A DNA stretch of 5,671 bases from Rhodospirillales bacterium (GCA_021775195.1 JAJFIG010000538.1:1-5671), one strand, 5' to 3'; positions 1-5,671 are shown, counted from the stretch's first letter. The notes: generated from the sequence alone by a model not told the origin. Numbers and translations are program-made.

Positions 1-804
1 ATGGACCTGATGAAGAAGGCCGGGATCAAAAAGCTGCCGACGAACTGGGGCGAGGTCATCGACACCTGCAAGAAGCTGCGCGCCAGCGGCATCAAGAACC
101 CCGTGTTCTGGGGTTGGAACATCACCGGCAACTGGTTCCTGCAGGCGCTGCTGTGGTCGCAGGAGACGCCGATCATCAAGGACGGCAAGATCAACCTCGG
201 TGGTCCCGCCGGCCTGAAAGCCCTGGAGACCATGAAGGCCGTTTTCGACGGCTGCAAGATGAAGAACCTTGCCTGGAAAGCGGCGCTCAAGTCGTTCTCG
301 GCTGGTGAAATCGCCATGATGTACTGGTCGACGTCGGCGCTCGGTGCCGTCGAACGCGCCAAGGGCGACTTCGAACTCAAGACCAACGAGTTCCCGGGCC
401 TCAAGGGCTGGCCCAAGGGCCTGCCGGCCGGTGGAAATGCCGCGCTGCTGGTCTCTACATCCAAGGATCCGAAGCGCCTGGAAGCGTCTTGGAAGTTCCT
501 GAAGTTCATCACCTCGGGCGTTGGTGCCGCCGCGGTGGCGGAAACCACGGGTTACATGCCGCCTAACAAGGCCGCCAATGAAATCATCCTCAAGGATTTC
601 TACAATCGCAACCCGAACAAGAACACCGCGGTGCGCCAGTTGCCGCTGCTGCGGGAATGGATCGCCTATCCCGGCGACAAGGGTCTGGCGGTGACGCAGG
701 TGCTCTATGACGCCATGGAGGGCATTCTGCTCGGCGACCATGATGATATGAAGAAGCTGCAGGCCGAGCTGGTCGAAGAGATCAGCGAAATGCTGCCCAG
801 GTAA
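1..804 (+). CDS. ABC transporter periplasmic solute-binding protein, UgpB-like, C-terminal part (5' end outside window)
   Basis: This is the C-terminal 267 residues of a family 1 (MalE/UgpB-type) solute-binding protein, which captures a substrate in the periplasm and hands it to an ABC importer. The family is usually about 400-440 residues, and the first visible residues (DLMKKAGI, then LPTNW) match an internal segment of such proteins, so the ATG at base 1 is probably not the true start; the signal peptide and first lobe lie to the left. Visible landmarks are a GGNA turn (residues 144-147), an amphipathic WKFLKFIT helix (164-171), TGYMP (183-187) and DFYNRNPNKNTAVRQL (199-214). The last two closely resemble, from memory, the TGYLP and FYEKNP..DTATRQM segments of E. 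coli UgpB, which binds glycerol-3-phosphate and glycerophosphocholine. The Arg that I recall in the last ligand-binding segment of UgpB appears to be Thr here, so the ligand may differ. No permease or ATPase gene follows; they may lie upstream. Family is sure, ligand is inference. Confidence 0.9.
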   Translation: MDLMKKAGIKKLPTNWGEVIDTCKKLRASGIKNPVFWGWNITGNWFLQALLWSQETPIIKDGKINLGGPAGLKALETMKAVFDGCKMKNLAWKAALKSFSAGEIAMMYWSTSALGAVERAKGDFELKTNEFPGLKGWPKGLPAGGNAALLVSTSKDPKRLEASWKFLKFITSGVGAAAVAETTGYMPPNKAANEIILKDFYNRNPNKNTAVRQLPLLREWIAYPGDKGLAVTQVLYDAMEGILLGDHDDMKKLQAELVEEISEMLPR

Positions 805-854
805 GCAGCGGTCCTTGTTCCTCCCTGGGGGGGCCTAGCTGGTTTGGATTGTGC

Positions 855-884
855 CGGCCGGGTCTCCCCAGGAGCTTTCGATGA
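855..884 (+). repeat. 30-bp direct repeat, left copy (carries RBS and start codon)
   Basis: This segment matches 3511-3540 at 29 of 30 positions; the only difference is G at 862 versus A at 3518. It begins with the self-complementary CGGCCGG, continues with TCTCCCC, and includes AGGAG (870-874), a 6-nt spacer and an ATG (881-883). The two copies flank the GMC and GpdQ-like genes. Whether it is a reused translation-start module, the shared 5' end of a duplicated gene, or a recombination footprint cannot be decided from the window. Confidence 0.75.
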
Positions 885-970
885 TCTCAACGAAGCCCTT
901 CGACTGCTTGACGGGCGTCGGCACCGTTGGCGAAGTCCGCGTCCATATGAGGCGGCCCCGCGTTCCATGA
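881..970 (+). CDS. possible 29-residue leader peptide or gene remnant upstream of the GMC gene
   Basis: A 29-codon frame starts at an ATG placed 6 nt after a clean AGGAG Shine-Dalgarno and ends in a TGA (968-970) that overlaps the GMC start as ATGA. The GMC gene itself has only a weak GAGG about 14 nt upstream, so ribosomes finishing this frame could re-initiate on it. The peptide (MISTKPFDCLTGVG...) has no signal peptide or membrane segment and I do not recognise it. A similar short frame follows the other copy of the 30-bp repeat, and both contain D-x-L-x-G-V in frame, which also fits the idea that both are 5' remnants of one duplicated gene. It is either a real leader, a remnant, or chance. 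Confidence 0.3.
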   Translation: MISTKPFDCLTGVGTVGEVRVHMRRPRVP

Positions 971-2568
971 GCGACACCTTCGATTACATCATCTGCGGCG
1001 CTGGCTCGGCCGGGTGCGTCCTGGCGAACCGGCTTTCCGCCGATCGGCGACGGAAAGTGCTGCTGCTGGAAGCCGGCGATCGCGACACCAACCCCTGGAT
1101 ACACATTCCCGTCGGTTATTACCGCACCATGCACAATCCCAAGACCGACTGGTGCTACGTCACCGAGCCGGACCCGGGGCTCAACGGCCGGCGCATCACG
1201 TGGCCGCGCGGCAAGGTTCTGGGCGGCTCCAGCTCGACCAACGGATTGATCTATATCCGCGGCCAGCGCGAGGACTACGACCACTGGCACCAGCTCGGCA
1301 ACGACGGCTGGGGATTCGATGACGTGCTGCCCTACTTCCTCCGATCCGAGGGACAGGAACGTGGCGCGGGCGCCTTCCATGGGGCTGATGGCCCCTTGAA
1401 GGTTTCCGATCCCCGCATCCGGCGGCCCATCTGTGATGATTTCATCGCCGCGGCTGAGGGCTTGGGCGTGCCGCGGACGGACGACTTCAACGGCGCCGAC
1501 CAGGAAGGCGTCGGCTATTTCCAGGCCACCATCGACAAGGGACGGCGGTGCAGCGCGGCGCGCGCGTTCCTGCGCCCGGTCCTGGGGCGGGCGAACCTCG
1601 CGGTCATCACCCAGGCCCATATCGAGAAGGTCATATTCGAAGGGCACCGTGCGGTCGGTGTTCAATTTCGAAAGGACGGCCAATCATCGACCGTTCGTGC
1701 CGAGGCCGAAGTCATCCTTTCCGCCGGCGCCATCGGCAGTCCGCAAATCCTCGAGCTTTCCGGCGTCGGCGCGACCGACCATCTGCGATCCTTCGGCGTG
1801 GACGTTGTCCTCGATCTGCCCGGTGTCGGCGAAAACCTTCAGGATCACCTGCAGGTGCGCAGCGTTTACAAGACCACCCGGCCGATGACCCTCAACGACG
1901 AGGTCAATAACCCGCTGCGCAAGATGTGGATCGGTATCGAATACCTGCTGCGTAGAAGCGGACCCATGGCGATGGCGGCGAGTCATGTTTCGCTGTTCAC
2001 CCGCTCAGCACCGGAAGTGGCGACACCCGATATCCAGTTTCACTTCCAGCCGTTGAGCGCCGACGAGCCGGGGAAGGGCCTGCATCCGTTTTCCGCCTAT
2101 ACCTCGTCTGTCACCCAACTGCGCCCCGAAAGCCGGGGCTCGGTCCATGTTCGCTCGACCGACCCCACGGATCATCCGCGAATTCAACCGAACTACCTGT
2201 CAACACCGCGCGACCAGGTGACGACCGTGGCGGCGCTCAAACTGTCCCGCGAAATCTGTCGCCAGCCGCCCCTCGCGACGCAGACGGAAAGCGAATACCT
2301 GCCGGGCCCGGAGGTCGAGGGGGATGCGGCGCTGCTCGACTATGCGCGCAATACCGGCGGGACCATTTACCACCCGGTCGGCACGTGCAAGATGGGCACG
2401 GGGATCGACGCCGTTGTTGACGCCCGCCTGCGGGTCCGGGGCCTGGAAAGACTGCGCGTCGTCGACGCCTCGATCATGCCGGACATCGTTTCCGGTAACA
2501 CCAACGCACCAGCGATCATGATCGGCGAAAAGGGTTCGGATATGATCCTGGAGGACAACCGATGCTGA
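967..2568 (+). CDS. GMC-family FAD-dependent oxidoreductase, choline dehydrogenase-like
   Basis: The 533-residue product is a full-length flavoprotein oxidising an alcohol group to an aldehyde. Residues 11-16 (GAGSAG) form the FAD-binding turn, with Glu35 (LLLEAGD) as the ADP-ribose acceptor. GMC signature 1 (PRGKVLGGSSSTNG) is at 80-93 and signature 2 (GAIGSPQILELSG) at 254-266. The catalytic base is probably His469 in YHPVGTCKMG, paired with Asn511 in SGNTNAP, the His/Asn pair typical of choline-type enzymes. Thr91 sits where choline oxidase, as I recall, has its FAD-linked His, so FAD is probably non-covalent. There is no signal peptide, so it is cytoplasmic. The frame stays open to a TTG at 844, but that stretch has no ribosome site; the ATG at 967, five residues before the FAD strand, is the sensible start. 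It overlaps the GpdQ-like gene by 7 nt. Choline is plausible; other alcohols remain possible because annotation in this family is loose. Confidence 0.93.
   Translation: MSDTFDYIICGAGSAGCVLANRLSADRRRKVLLLEAGDRDTNPWIHIPVGYYRTMHNPKTDWCYVTEPDPGLNGRRITWPRGKVLGGSSSTNGLIYIRGQREDYDHWHQLGNDGWGFDDVLPYFLRSEGQERGAGAFHGADGPLKVSDPRIRRPICDDFIAAAEGLGVPRTDDFNGADQEGVGYFQATIDKGRRCSAARAFLRPVLGRANLAVITQAHIEKVIFEGHRAVGVQFRKDGQSSTVRAEAEVILSAGAIGSPQILELSGVGATDHLRSFGVDVVLDLPGVGENLQDHLQVRSVYKTTRPMTLNDEVNNPLRKMWIGIEYLLRRSGPMAMAASHVSLFTRSAPEVATPDIQFHFQPLSADEPGKGLHPFSAYTSSVTQLRPESRGSVHVRSTDPTDHPRIQPNYLSTPRDQVTTVAALKLSREICRQPPLATQTESEYLPGPEVEGDAALLDYARNTGGTIYHPVGTCKMGTGIDAVVDARLRVRGLERLRVVDASIMPDIVSGNTNAPAIMIGEKGSDMILEDNRC
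2549..2554 (+). promoter_or_regulatory. ribosome-binding site of the GpdQ-like gene, inside the GMC gene
   Basis: TGGAGG lies 7 nt before the ATG at 2562 and within the last codons of the GMC gene. It fixes the GpdQ-like start and, with the ATGCTGA overlap of start and stop, indicates a co-transcribed, translationally coupled pair. Confidence 0.65.
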
Positions 2569-3440
2569 TTGCGCAGATTTCCGATCTTCACTGCCGCGAA
2601 GCCGATGCCCCGGCGATGCTGGGGTGCGACAACAACCGCAACATCGCCATCGCCATCGAACGCCTGAACGCTCTGTCTCCGCGCCCCGATGTGGCCATCG
2701 CCACGGGCGACCTGACCAGTGCCGGGCGGCCGGAACAGTACGCCGTGCTCGCTACATACCTGGCGGCGCTGGAAATGCCGCTTTACCTGCTGCCCGGCAA
2801 TCACGATGAGCGCGGACCGCTGCTCGAGGCGTTCGCCGGGCGATACGGCCTCGTCGACGACGGCGGCGATTTCGTCCGCACCGTCATCGATGATGGCCCG
2901 ATGCGGCTCGTCTCCCTCGATACGTCGGTTGCCGGACACCACCACGGCGCCATCGCCGAGGAACGCGCAGCGTGGCTCGACGAATCACTGGCGACGGCAT
3001 CCGAAAAACCGACCCTGATCTTCACCCACCATCCGCCATTTGAAACCGGCATCTGGTGGATGGATCGGATCGGCATCCTCGACGGCCTCGACCGCCTCGC
3101 CGGGGTGCTTGGCCGTCACCGCCAGGTCATCGGCATGGTGGCGGGGCACCTGCATCGCACCATGCACGCCACGTTCGCCGGCGTGCCTGTGACCATCGCC
3201 CCGACGACCTGCTATGCCGTCGATCTCGATATCCACGATGAAGCACCGCCGCGGGTGACCAACGAACCGCCGGGGTTCATGCTGCATCGATGGACCGGCG
3301 ACACGCTGGTCTCACACACCGTGTTTCTCGATGATCATGAGACCTACGATGTGGTGTCGATCTTAAAGGATTGGCCGGCCCGCTTCGAGCGCATGCGCGA
3401 TCGCCAACCGGTGCCCAAGGCCCTGGGAGCCATCGAATGA
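2562..3440 (+). CDS. GpdQ-like metallophosphoesterase (glycerophosphodiesterase or cyclic-nucleotide phosphodiesterase)
   Basis: The 292-residue product is a dinuclear-metal phosphodiesterase of the calcineurin-like superfamily. All expected ligands are visible: D-x-H at Asp8/His10, GD at Asp50, GNHD at Asn80-His81-Asp82, His156 in FTHHPP, and GHLH at His196/His198. Asp8, His10, Asp50, Asn80 and His156 fall on the same numbers I recall for Enterobacter GpdQ, and the final histidines are shifted by one. Similarity also covers non-catalytic stretches such as GRPEQY (55-60) and PLYLLPGNHD (73-82). GpdQ hydrolyses glycerophosphodiesters to glycerol-3-phosphate and an alcohol, and is promiscuous. 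CpdA-type cAMP phosphodiesterases share the same motifs, but the GpdQ likeness and a UgpB-like gene nearby favour the first role. No signal peptide, so cytoplasmic. It starts inside the GMC stop and has its own ribosome site. It is full length, and the region after it has no further gene on this strand beyond a doubtful short frame. Confidence 0.93.
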   Translation: MLIAQISDLHCREADAPAMLGCDNNRNIAIAIERLNALSPRPDVAIATGDLTSAGRPEQYAVLATYLAALEMPLYLLPGNHDERGPLLEAFAGRYGLVDDGGDFVRTVIDDGPMRLVSLDTSVAGHHHGAIAEERAAWLDESLATASEKPTLIFTHHPPFETGIWWMDRIGILDGLDRLAGVLGRHRQVIGMVAGHLHRTMHATFAGVPVTIAPTTCYAVDLDIHDEAPPRVTNEPPGFMLHRWTGDTLVSHTVFLDDHETYDVVSILKDWPARFERMRDRQPVPKALGAIE

Positions 3441-3489
3441 CCGCTCAGGGTCATCGCCGGATATCAGCGGCCTAGGCTCAAGGCGTCTC

Positions 3490-3517
3490 CCGGCCGGTGG
3501 CAATGCCGCTCGGCCGG
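3490..3517. terminator. GC-rich hairpin between convergent operons, possible bidirectional terminator or mRNA-stabilising stem
   Basis: CCGGCCG (3490-3496) pairs with CGGCCGG (3511-3517), and inside it GTGGC (3497-3501) pairs with GCCGC (3505-3509) with one G-U, around an AAT loop and one bulged T (3510). This gives a stem of about 12 pairs. There is no T-run after it on either strand, so it is not a classical intrinsic terminator. Its position 49 nt after the GpdQ-like stop and about 110 nt beyond the end of the opposing gene suits a 3'-end structure. Its right arm is also the start of the 30-bp repeat. Confidence 0.4.
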
Positions 3518-3540
3518 ATCTCCCCAGGAGCTTTCGATGA
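3511..3540 (+). repeat. 30-bp direct repeat, right copy (carries RBS and start codon)
   Basis: This is the partner of 855-884, identical except at one base. AGGAG is at 3526-3530 and the ATG at 3537-3539. It sits 70 bp after the GpdQ-like gene. The exact sharing stops at the start codon; beyond it only patchy similarity remains between the two sites (for example 867-type short matches are absent, but a 27-nt stretch at 899-925 and 3611-3637 agrees at about 20 positions). Confidence 0.75.
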
Positions 3541-3668
3541 CGATGGGTTTCACTGCTCCCCGGGGGCGCCTGATGGCGCGGTCGACGGCGTTCGATGGCC
3601 TGAACCAATCCGTCGATTCCTTGGTGGGCGTCAGCGCCGGAAGGACGGCGAATATTCGCTGCTCTTGA
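3537..3668 (+). CDS. possible 43-residue ORF or gene remnant in the convergent gap
   Basis: This frame begins at the ATG of the right repeat copy, 6 nt after AGGAG, and runs 43 codons to a TGA, with its last 38 bp antisense to the end of the exported-protein gene. The product is basic with no signal peptide or membrane segment and I do not recognise it. It shares the start context and an in-frame D-x-L-x-G-V with the short frame at 881-970. It could be a small protein, the surviving 5' end of a duplicated gene, or a chance frame in GC-rich DNA. I would not trust it without homologues. Confidence 0.2.
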   Translation: MTMGFTAPRGRLMARSTAFDGLNQSVDSLVGVSAGRTANIRCS

Positions 3669-4857
3669 AGCTTTTCACGATCCCGTCGATCAACGGCAAA
3701 TACTTGTCGAAGGTCGCGGGAGCGTCGATATAGACCAGATTGCAGACCATGGTCATGCCGCCGAGGGTGTAGACCCGGGCCTTGAGAGGCCGGCCGTCCC
3801 GGTCCTTGCCGGTATAGGTCTTGACGTAGGTTTTGCGGGTTCCCTCGCCGTGGCGCTGTTTGCGGAGAGCCTGGCAGTGAAAGGGACTGGGCGCGGCGCT
3901 GGTCTCCACCGCCTCGCCCGGTGAATGCTCCGGCATCAACGCGCCAATAACCCGGTCGGCCGTCGCCAGGTAATCGCTTCCGGTAAGCGCGGTGACGGGC
4001 ATGCCCTGGACCACGACCATGAACGAAAGATCTTCCGACAGGGCATCGGGGCCGGCCTCGACCACAAGCAGGCCACCTTCGCGCTTCACCGTCGCCGGCT
4101 CGACTGCTGCTTCGAATGCGCTCCAGCCTGGCGGCAGTTCCAAGGAAAAGAACGTATCCAGGTAATAGTCCCGGCGCTGGGAGATGCGGATCTCCGGGCT
4201 TTTGTAGACGTGTGAAATCCGGCTGGGGTCGAGGGCCGATACGGGGGTGACCTTGAGGCTCTTCTCAATCCGTTCGAAGACCGGCGCGTATTTTTTGAAG
4301 AGCGCCGGAGTGGAGGCGGAAAAAGACAATTCGATGAGCAGGCGGTCATTGAGGACCGCTATGTGGTCCCTGCCGTTCGGTTCCGTCGCTTTCACTTTCT
4401 TGCCGTTTTTCCAGACCGTTTCTCCTGATTTAAAATAATAAAACGCTCTTTGACCCGAAAGCCGGTCAAAACCCTTTTCATGGACGATCATCGCGAAATT
4501 CTTCCAGCCGGCGACCAACACCTCAACCCAGCGGTCGAGGCTTACCGGCTTGGGAAGATCGTGCAAATTCATTGTGATCCCGATGGTTTCCGACGCCTTG
4601 TTTTGCGTGGCCTTCGTGCGACCCCATAGGCTAATTCGGGCAAAGGGAAAAAAGAGCATTTTCCCACCCTTGCGAAATCGGAACCCGCGTTCGCTGACGT
4701 CATTTTCCAGCTCCCAGCCCGCGGGCTGCTCGAACGACACCACATGATCGGCGAAGGCGGGCGGCGTCACCGTCTTCCACGCGGGCTCCTCGGCCCGGGC
4801 GGAAAAGGCGGCGACGGCGTAAAGGAAAATGAAAAAAGCCATTGGCACTGCACGCAT
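3631..4857 (-). CDS. exported protein of unknown function with two similar halves (possible tandem PsbP/MOG1-like domains)
   Basis: The 408-residue product starts with a signal peptide: Arg2, a hydrophobic stretch at 3-18, and a likely cut after Ala22 (SARA|EE), so it is probably periplasmic or secreted. I do not recognise the family. The two halves look related: VVSFEQPAGW (39-48) parallels FFSLELPPGW (236-245), and the TPALFKKYAP...IEKSLK end of the first half (183-202) parallels APATFDKYLP...IVKSFK (379-398). A hydrophobic strand followed by PxGW and a closing S-(L/F)-K helix recalls PsbP/MOG1/DUF1795 folds; this is inference. The only cysteines are Cys328 and Cys372, both in the second half, which could form a disulfide. 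The ATG at 4857 is chosen because GGGAGAG lies just upstream (4864-4870) and the signal peptide begins there; an in-frame ATG at 4887 would add ten residues before it. It lies 162 bp downstream of a paralogue and converges on the GpdQ-like operon. Confidence 0.85.
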   Translation of the reverse strand: MRAVPMAFFIFLYAVAAFSARAEEPAWKTVTPPAFADHVVSFEQPAGWELENDVSERGFRFRKGGKMLFFPFARISLWGRTKATQNKASETIGITMNLHDLPKPVSLDRWVEVLVAGWKNFAMIVHEKGFDRLSGQRAFYYFKSGETVWKNGKKVKATEPNGRDHIAVLNDRLLIELSFSASTPALFKKYAPVFERIEKSLKVTPVSALDPSRISHVYKSPEIRISQRRDYYLDTFFSLELPPGWSAFEAAVEPATVKREGGLLVVEAGPDALSEDLSFMVVVQGMPVTALTGSDYLATADRVIGALMPEHSPGEAVETSAAPSPFHCQALRKQRHGEGTRKTYVKTYTGKDRDGRPLKARVYTLGGMTMVCNLVYIDAPATFDKYLPLIDGIVKSFKSSEYSPSFRR

Positions 4858-4863
4858 GATCGT

Positions 4864-4870
4864 CTCTCCC
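4864..4870 (-). promoter_or_regulatory. ribosome-binding site deciding the start of the exported-protein gene
   Basis: On the minus strand GGGAGAG stands 6 nt before the ATG at 4857 (8 nt counted from its GGAG core). It supports this start over the in-frame ATG at 4887. I found no convincing -35/-10 pair in the 162-bp gap upstream (4858-5019), so the gene may be read through from its paralogue. Confidence 0.55.
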
Positions 4871-5019
4871 TTTGGCCACGCGCGCAAACCGGCTTAGGCC
4901 GTGGCGCGAGACCCCGGCCCGCGAAAGAGGAGCAGAATACATGCTTACCGAAGGTGGCACATCCCCTTCGGGTCCGGCACAGGCGGCGGGGACAAAGGAA
5001 ATGGCCGGTGGGGGACCCC

Positions 5020-5671
5020 TTACCGCGCCAAGGACGGCCAGTATTCACTGCTCTTGATGCTTTTGACGATGCTGTCGATCAGCGGCAGCGACTTGTCGAA
5101 GTCCGTGGGGTTGTCGACATAGACCAGATTGCAGACCATGGTCATGCCGCCGGCAGTGTAGACCCGGGCCTTTACGGGGCGTCCCTCCCGGTCCTTGCCG
5201 GTATAGGTCCTGGCGTAGGTTCGGCCGGTTCCCTCGCCGTGGCGCATCTTGCGGCGGGCCTGGCAGAAATCCGAGGCGGGCAGGGCGCTGGTCTCGACGG
5301 CTTTGGCGGCGCCGTGTTCGGGCATCAACTTGGCGATAGCCTTGTCTGCCGTCGCCAGGTAGTCGTTCCTGGATAGGGCGGTGACGGGCATGCCCGAGAT
5401 CATGACCAGGAACGAAAACTCGTCGGAAACGAAATCGGGCCCGGCCTCGACCACAAGCAGGCCGCGTTCCCGCTTCGCCGTCGCATGTTCGAACCTCTCT
5501 TCGTCGGTGCCCCAGCCCGGCGGCAATTCCATGGAAAACGAGATGTCCAGGTAATAGTCCCGGCGCCGGGAGATGCGGACGTTAGGGCTTTTGTAAATCT
5601 GTGAAACCTGACTGGGGTCAAGGGCCGACACGGGCGTGACCTTGAGGCTTTTTTCGAATCGTTCGAAGACC
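5020..5671 (-). CDS. paralogue of the adjacent exported protein, C-terminal 216 residues (5' end outside window)
   Basis: The frame is open to the right edge; the residues before the GTG at 5631 (VFERFEKSLKVTP) continue the match to the neighbour, so that GTG is internal and the true start lies outside. The visible part aligns without gaps to residues 193-408 of the downstream gene with 152 of 216 identities by hand. The best-kept blocks are LLVVEAGPD, GMPVTAL, DYLATAD, LMPEH, AVETSA, RHGEGT, TYTGKD, GGMTMVCNLVY and LPLID. Both cysteines are kept (in DFCQARRK and MVCNLVY). The lengths match exactly through to the stop. It is therefore a tandem duplicate; the missing part should hold a signal peptide and a first domain. 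Substitutions are spread across the sequence and the frame is intact, so both copies appear to be maintained. Function is unknown. Confidence 0.87.
   Translation of the reverse strand, partial: VFERFEKSLKVTPVSALDPSQVSQIYKSPNVRISRRRDYYLDISFSMELPPGWGTDEERFEHATAKRERGLLVVEAGPDFVSDEFSFLVMISGMPVTALSRNDYLATADKAIAKLMPEHGAAKAVETSALPASDFCQARRKMRHGEGTGRTYARTYTGKDREGRPVKARVYTAGGMTMVCNLVYVDNPTDFDKSLPLIDSIVKSIKSSEYWPSLAR

Noticed and set aside
792..809. Small stem GCTGC/GCAGC at the end of the solute-binding gene as a terminator
   Set aside because: Only five pairs, overlapping the stop codon, with a competing pairing nearby (796-801 with 824-829) and no real T-run, so I do not call a terminator.
844..966. 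In-frame upstream extension of the GMC gene to a TTG start at 844
   Set aside because: No ribosome site precedes the TTG, the extra 41 residues are not family-like, and the FAD-binding strand normally begins a few residues after the start, as it does from 967.
835..1683. Long minus-strand open frame of 282 codons opposite the GMC gene
   Set aside because: It lies antisense to a gene with every GMC motif, has no recognisable domains, and long antisense frames are common in GC-rich coding DNA.
4934..4962. Minus-strand TATTCT as a -10 box for the complete exported-protein gene
   Set aside because: No acceptable -35 hexamer exists at 16-18 bp spacing, so it is not supportable as a promoter.
4941..5057. 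Plus-strand 38-codon frame with GAGGAG upstream, in the gap between the two paralogues
   Set aside because: The ribosome site is good, but the peptide is Gly/Ala/Pro/Thr-rich, unrecognised, and its last third is antisense to the end of the paralogue. It lacks a partner or repeat to support it, so chance is likelier.
4744..5376. Plus-strand open frame of 210 codons opposite both exported-protein genes
   Set aside because: It runs antisense across the conserved paralogue and the signal-peptide region of the other copy; its sequence is low-complexity Arg/Gly/Ala and shows no motif.

Overview
The window is GC-rich chromosomal-type DNA. Its codon usage and gene content (an ABC solute-binding protein, a GMC flavoprotein, a GpdQ-like metallophosphoesterase) suggest a proteobacterium, most likely an alphaproteobacterium; this is an inference from style, since no rRNA or other marker gene is present. 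I saw no tRNA, CRISPR array, insertion sequence or phage gene.

Left part, plus strand (1-3440): three genes in one direction. The first (1-804) is the C-terminal part of a periplasmic solute-binding protein whose end resembles UgpB, the glycerol-3-phosphate/glycerophosphocholine binder. After a 162-bp gap comes a complete GMC-family FAD oxidoreductase of the choline-dehydrogenase type (967-2568). Its stop overlaps the start of a GpdQ-like glycerophosphodiesterase (2562-3440) by 7 nt. Together they suggest uptake of a phosphodiester such as glycerophosphocholine, hydrolysis by the GpdQ-like enzyme, and oxidation of the released alcohol by the GMC enzyme. The substrate is inferred, not shown.

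Junctions: a 30-bp direct repeat (855-884 and 3511-3540, 29/30 identical) flanks the GMC-GpdQ pair almost exactly. Each copy carries an AGGAG ribosome-binding site and ends on the ATG of a short reading frame (881-970 and 3537-3668). The first short frame overlaps the GMC start as ATGA, so it may be a coupled leader peptide. The second copy abuts a GC-rich hairpin (3490-3517) in the 190-bp gap between the convergent operons.

Right part, minus strand (3631-5671): two tandem paralogues of an unrecognised exported protein. The downstream copy (3631-4857) is complete with a signal peptide; the upstream copy (5020 to the right edge) lacks its N-terminus. Over the 216 residues visible in both they match at 152 positions without gaps. 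The complete copy also looks internally duplicated: both halves have a hydrophobic-x-P-(P/A)-G-W strand and a similar C-terminal helix, possibly two PsbP/MOG1-like domains. Duplication has therefore acted both within and between these genes.
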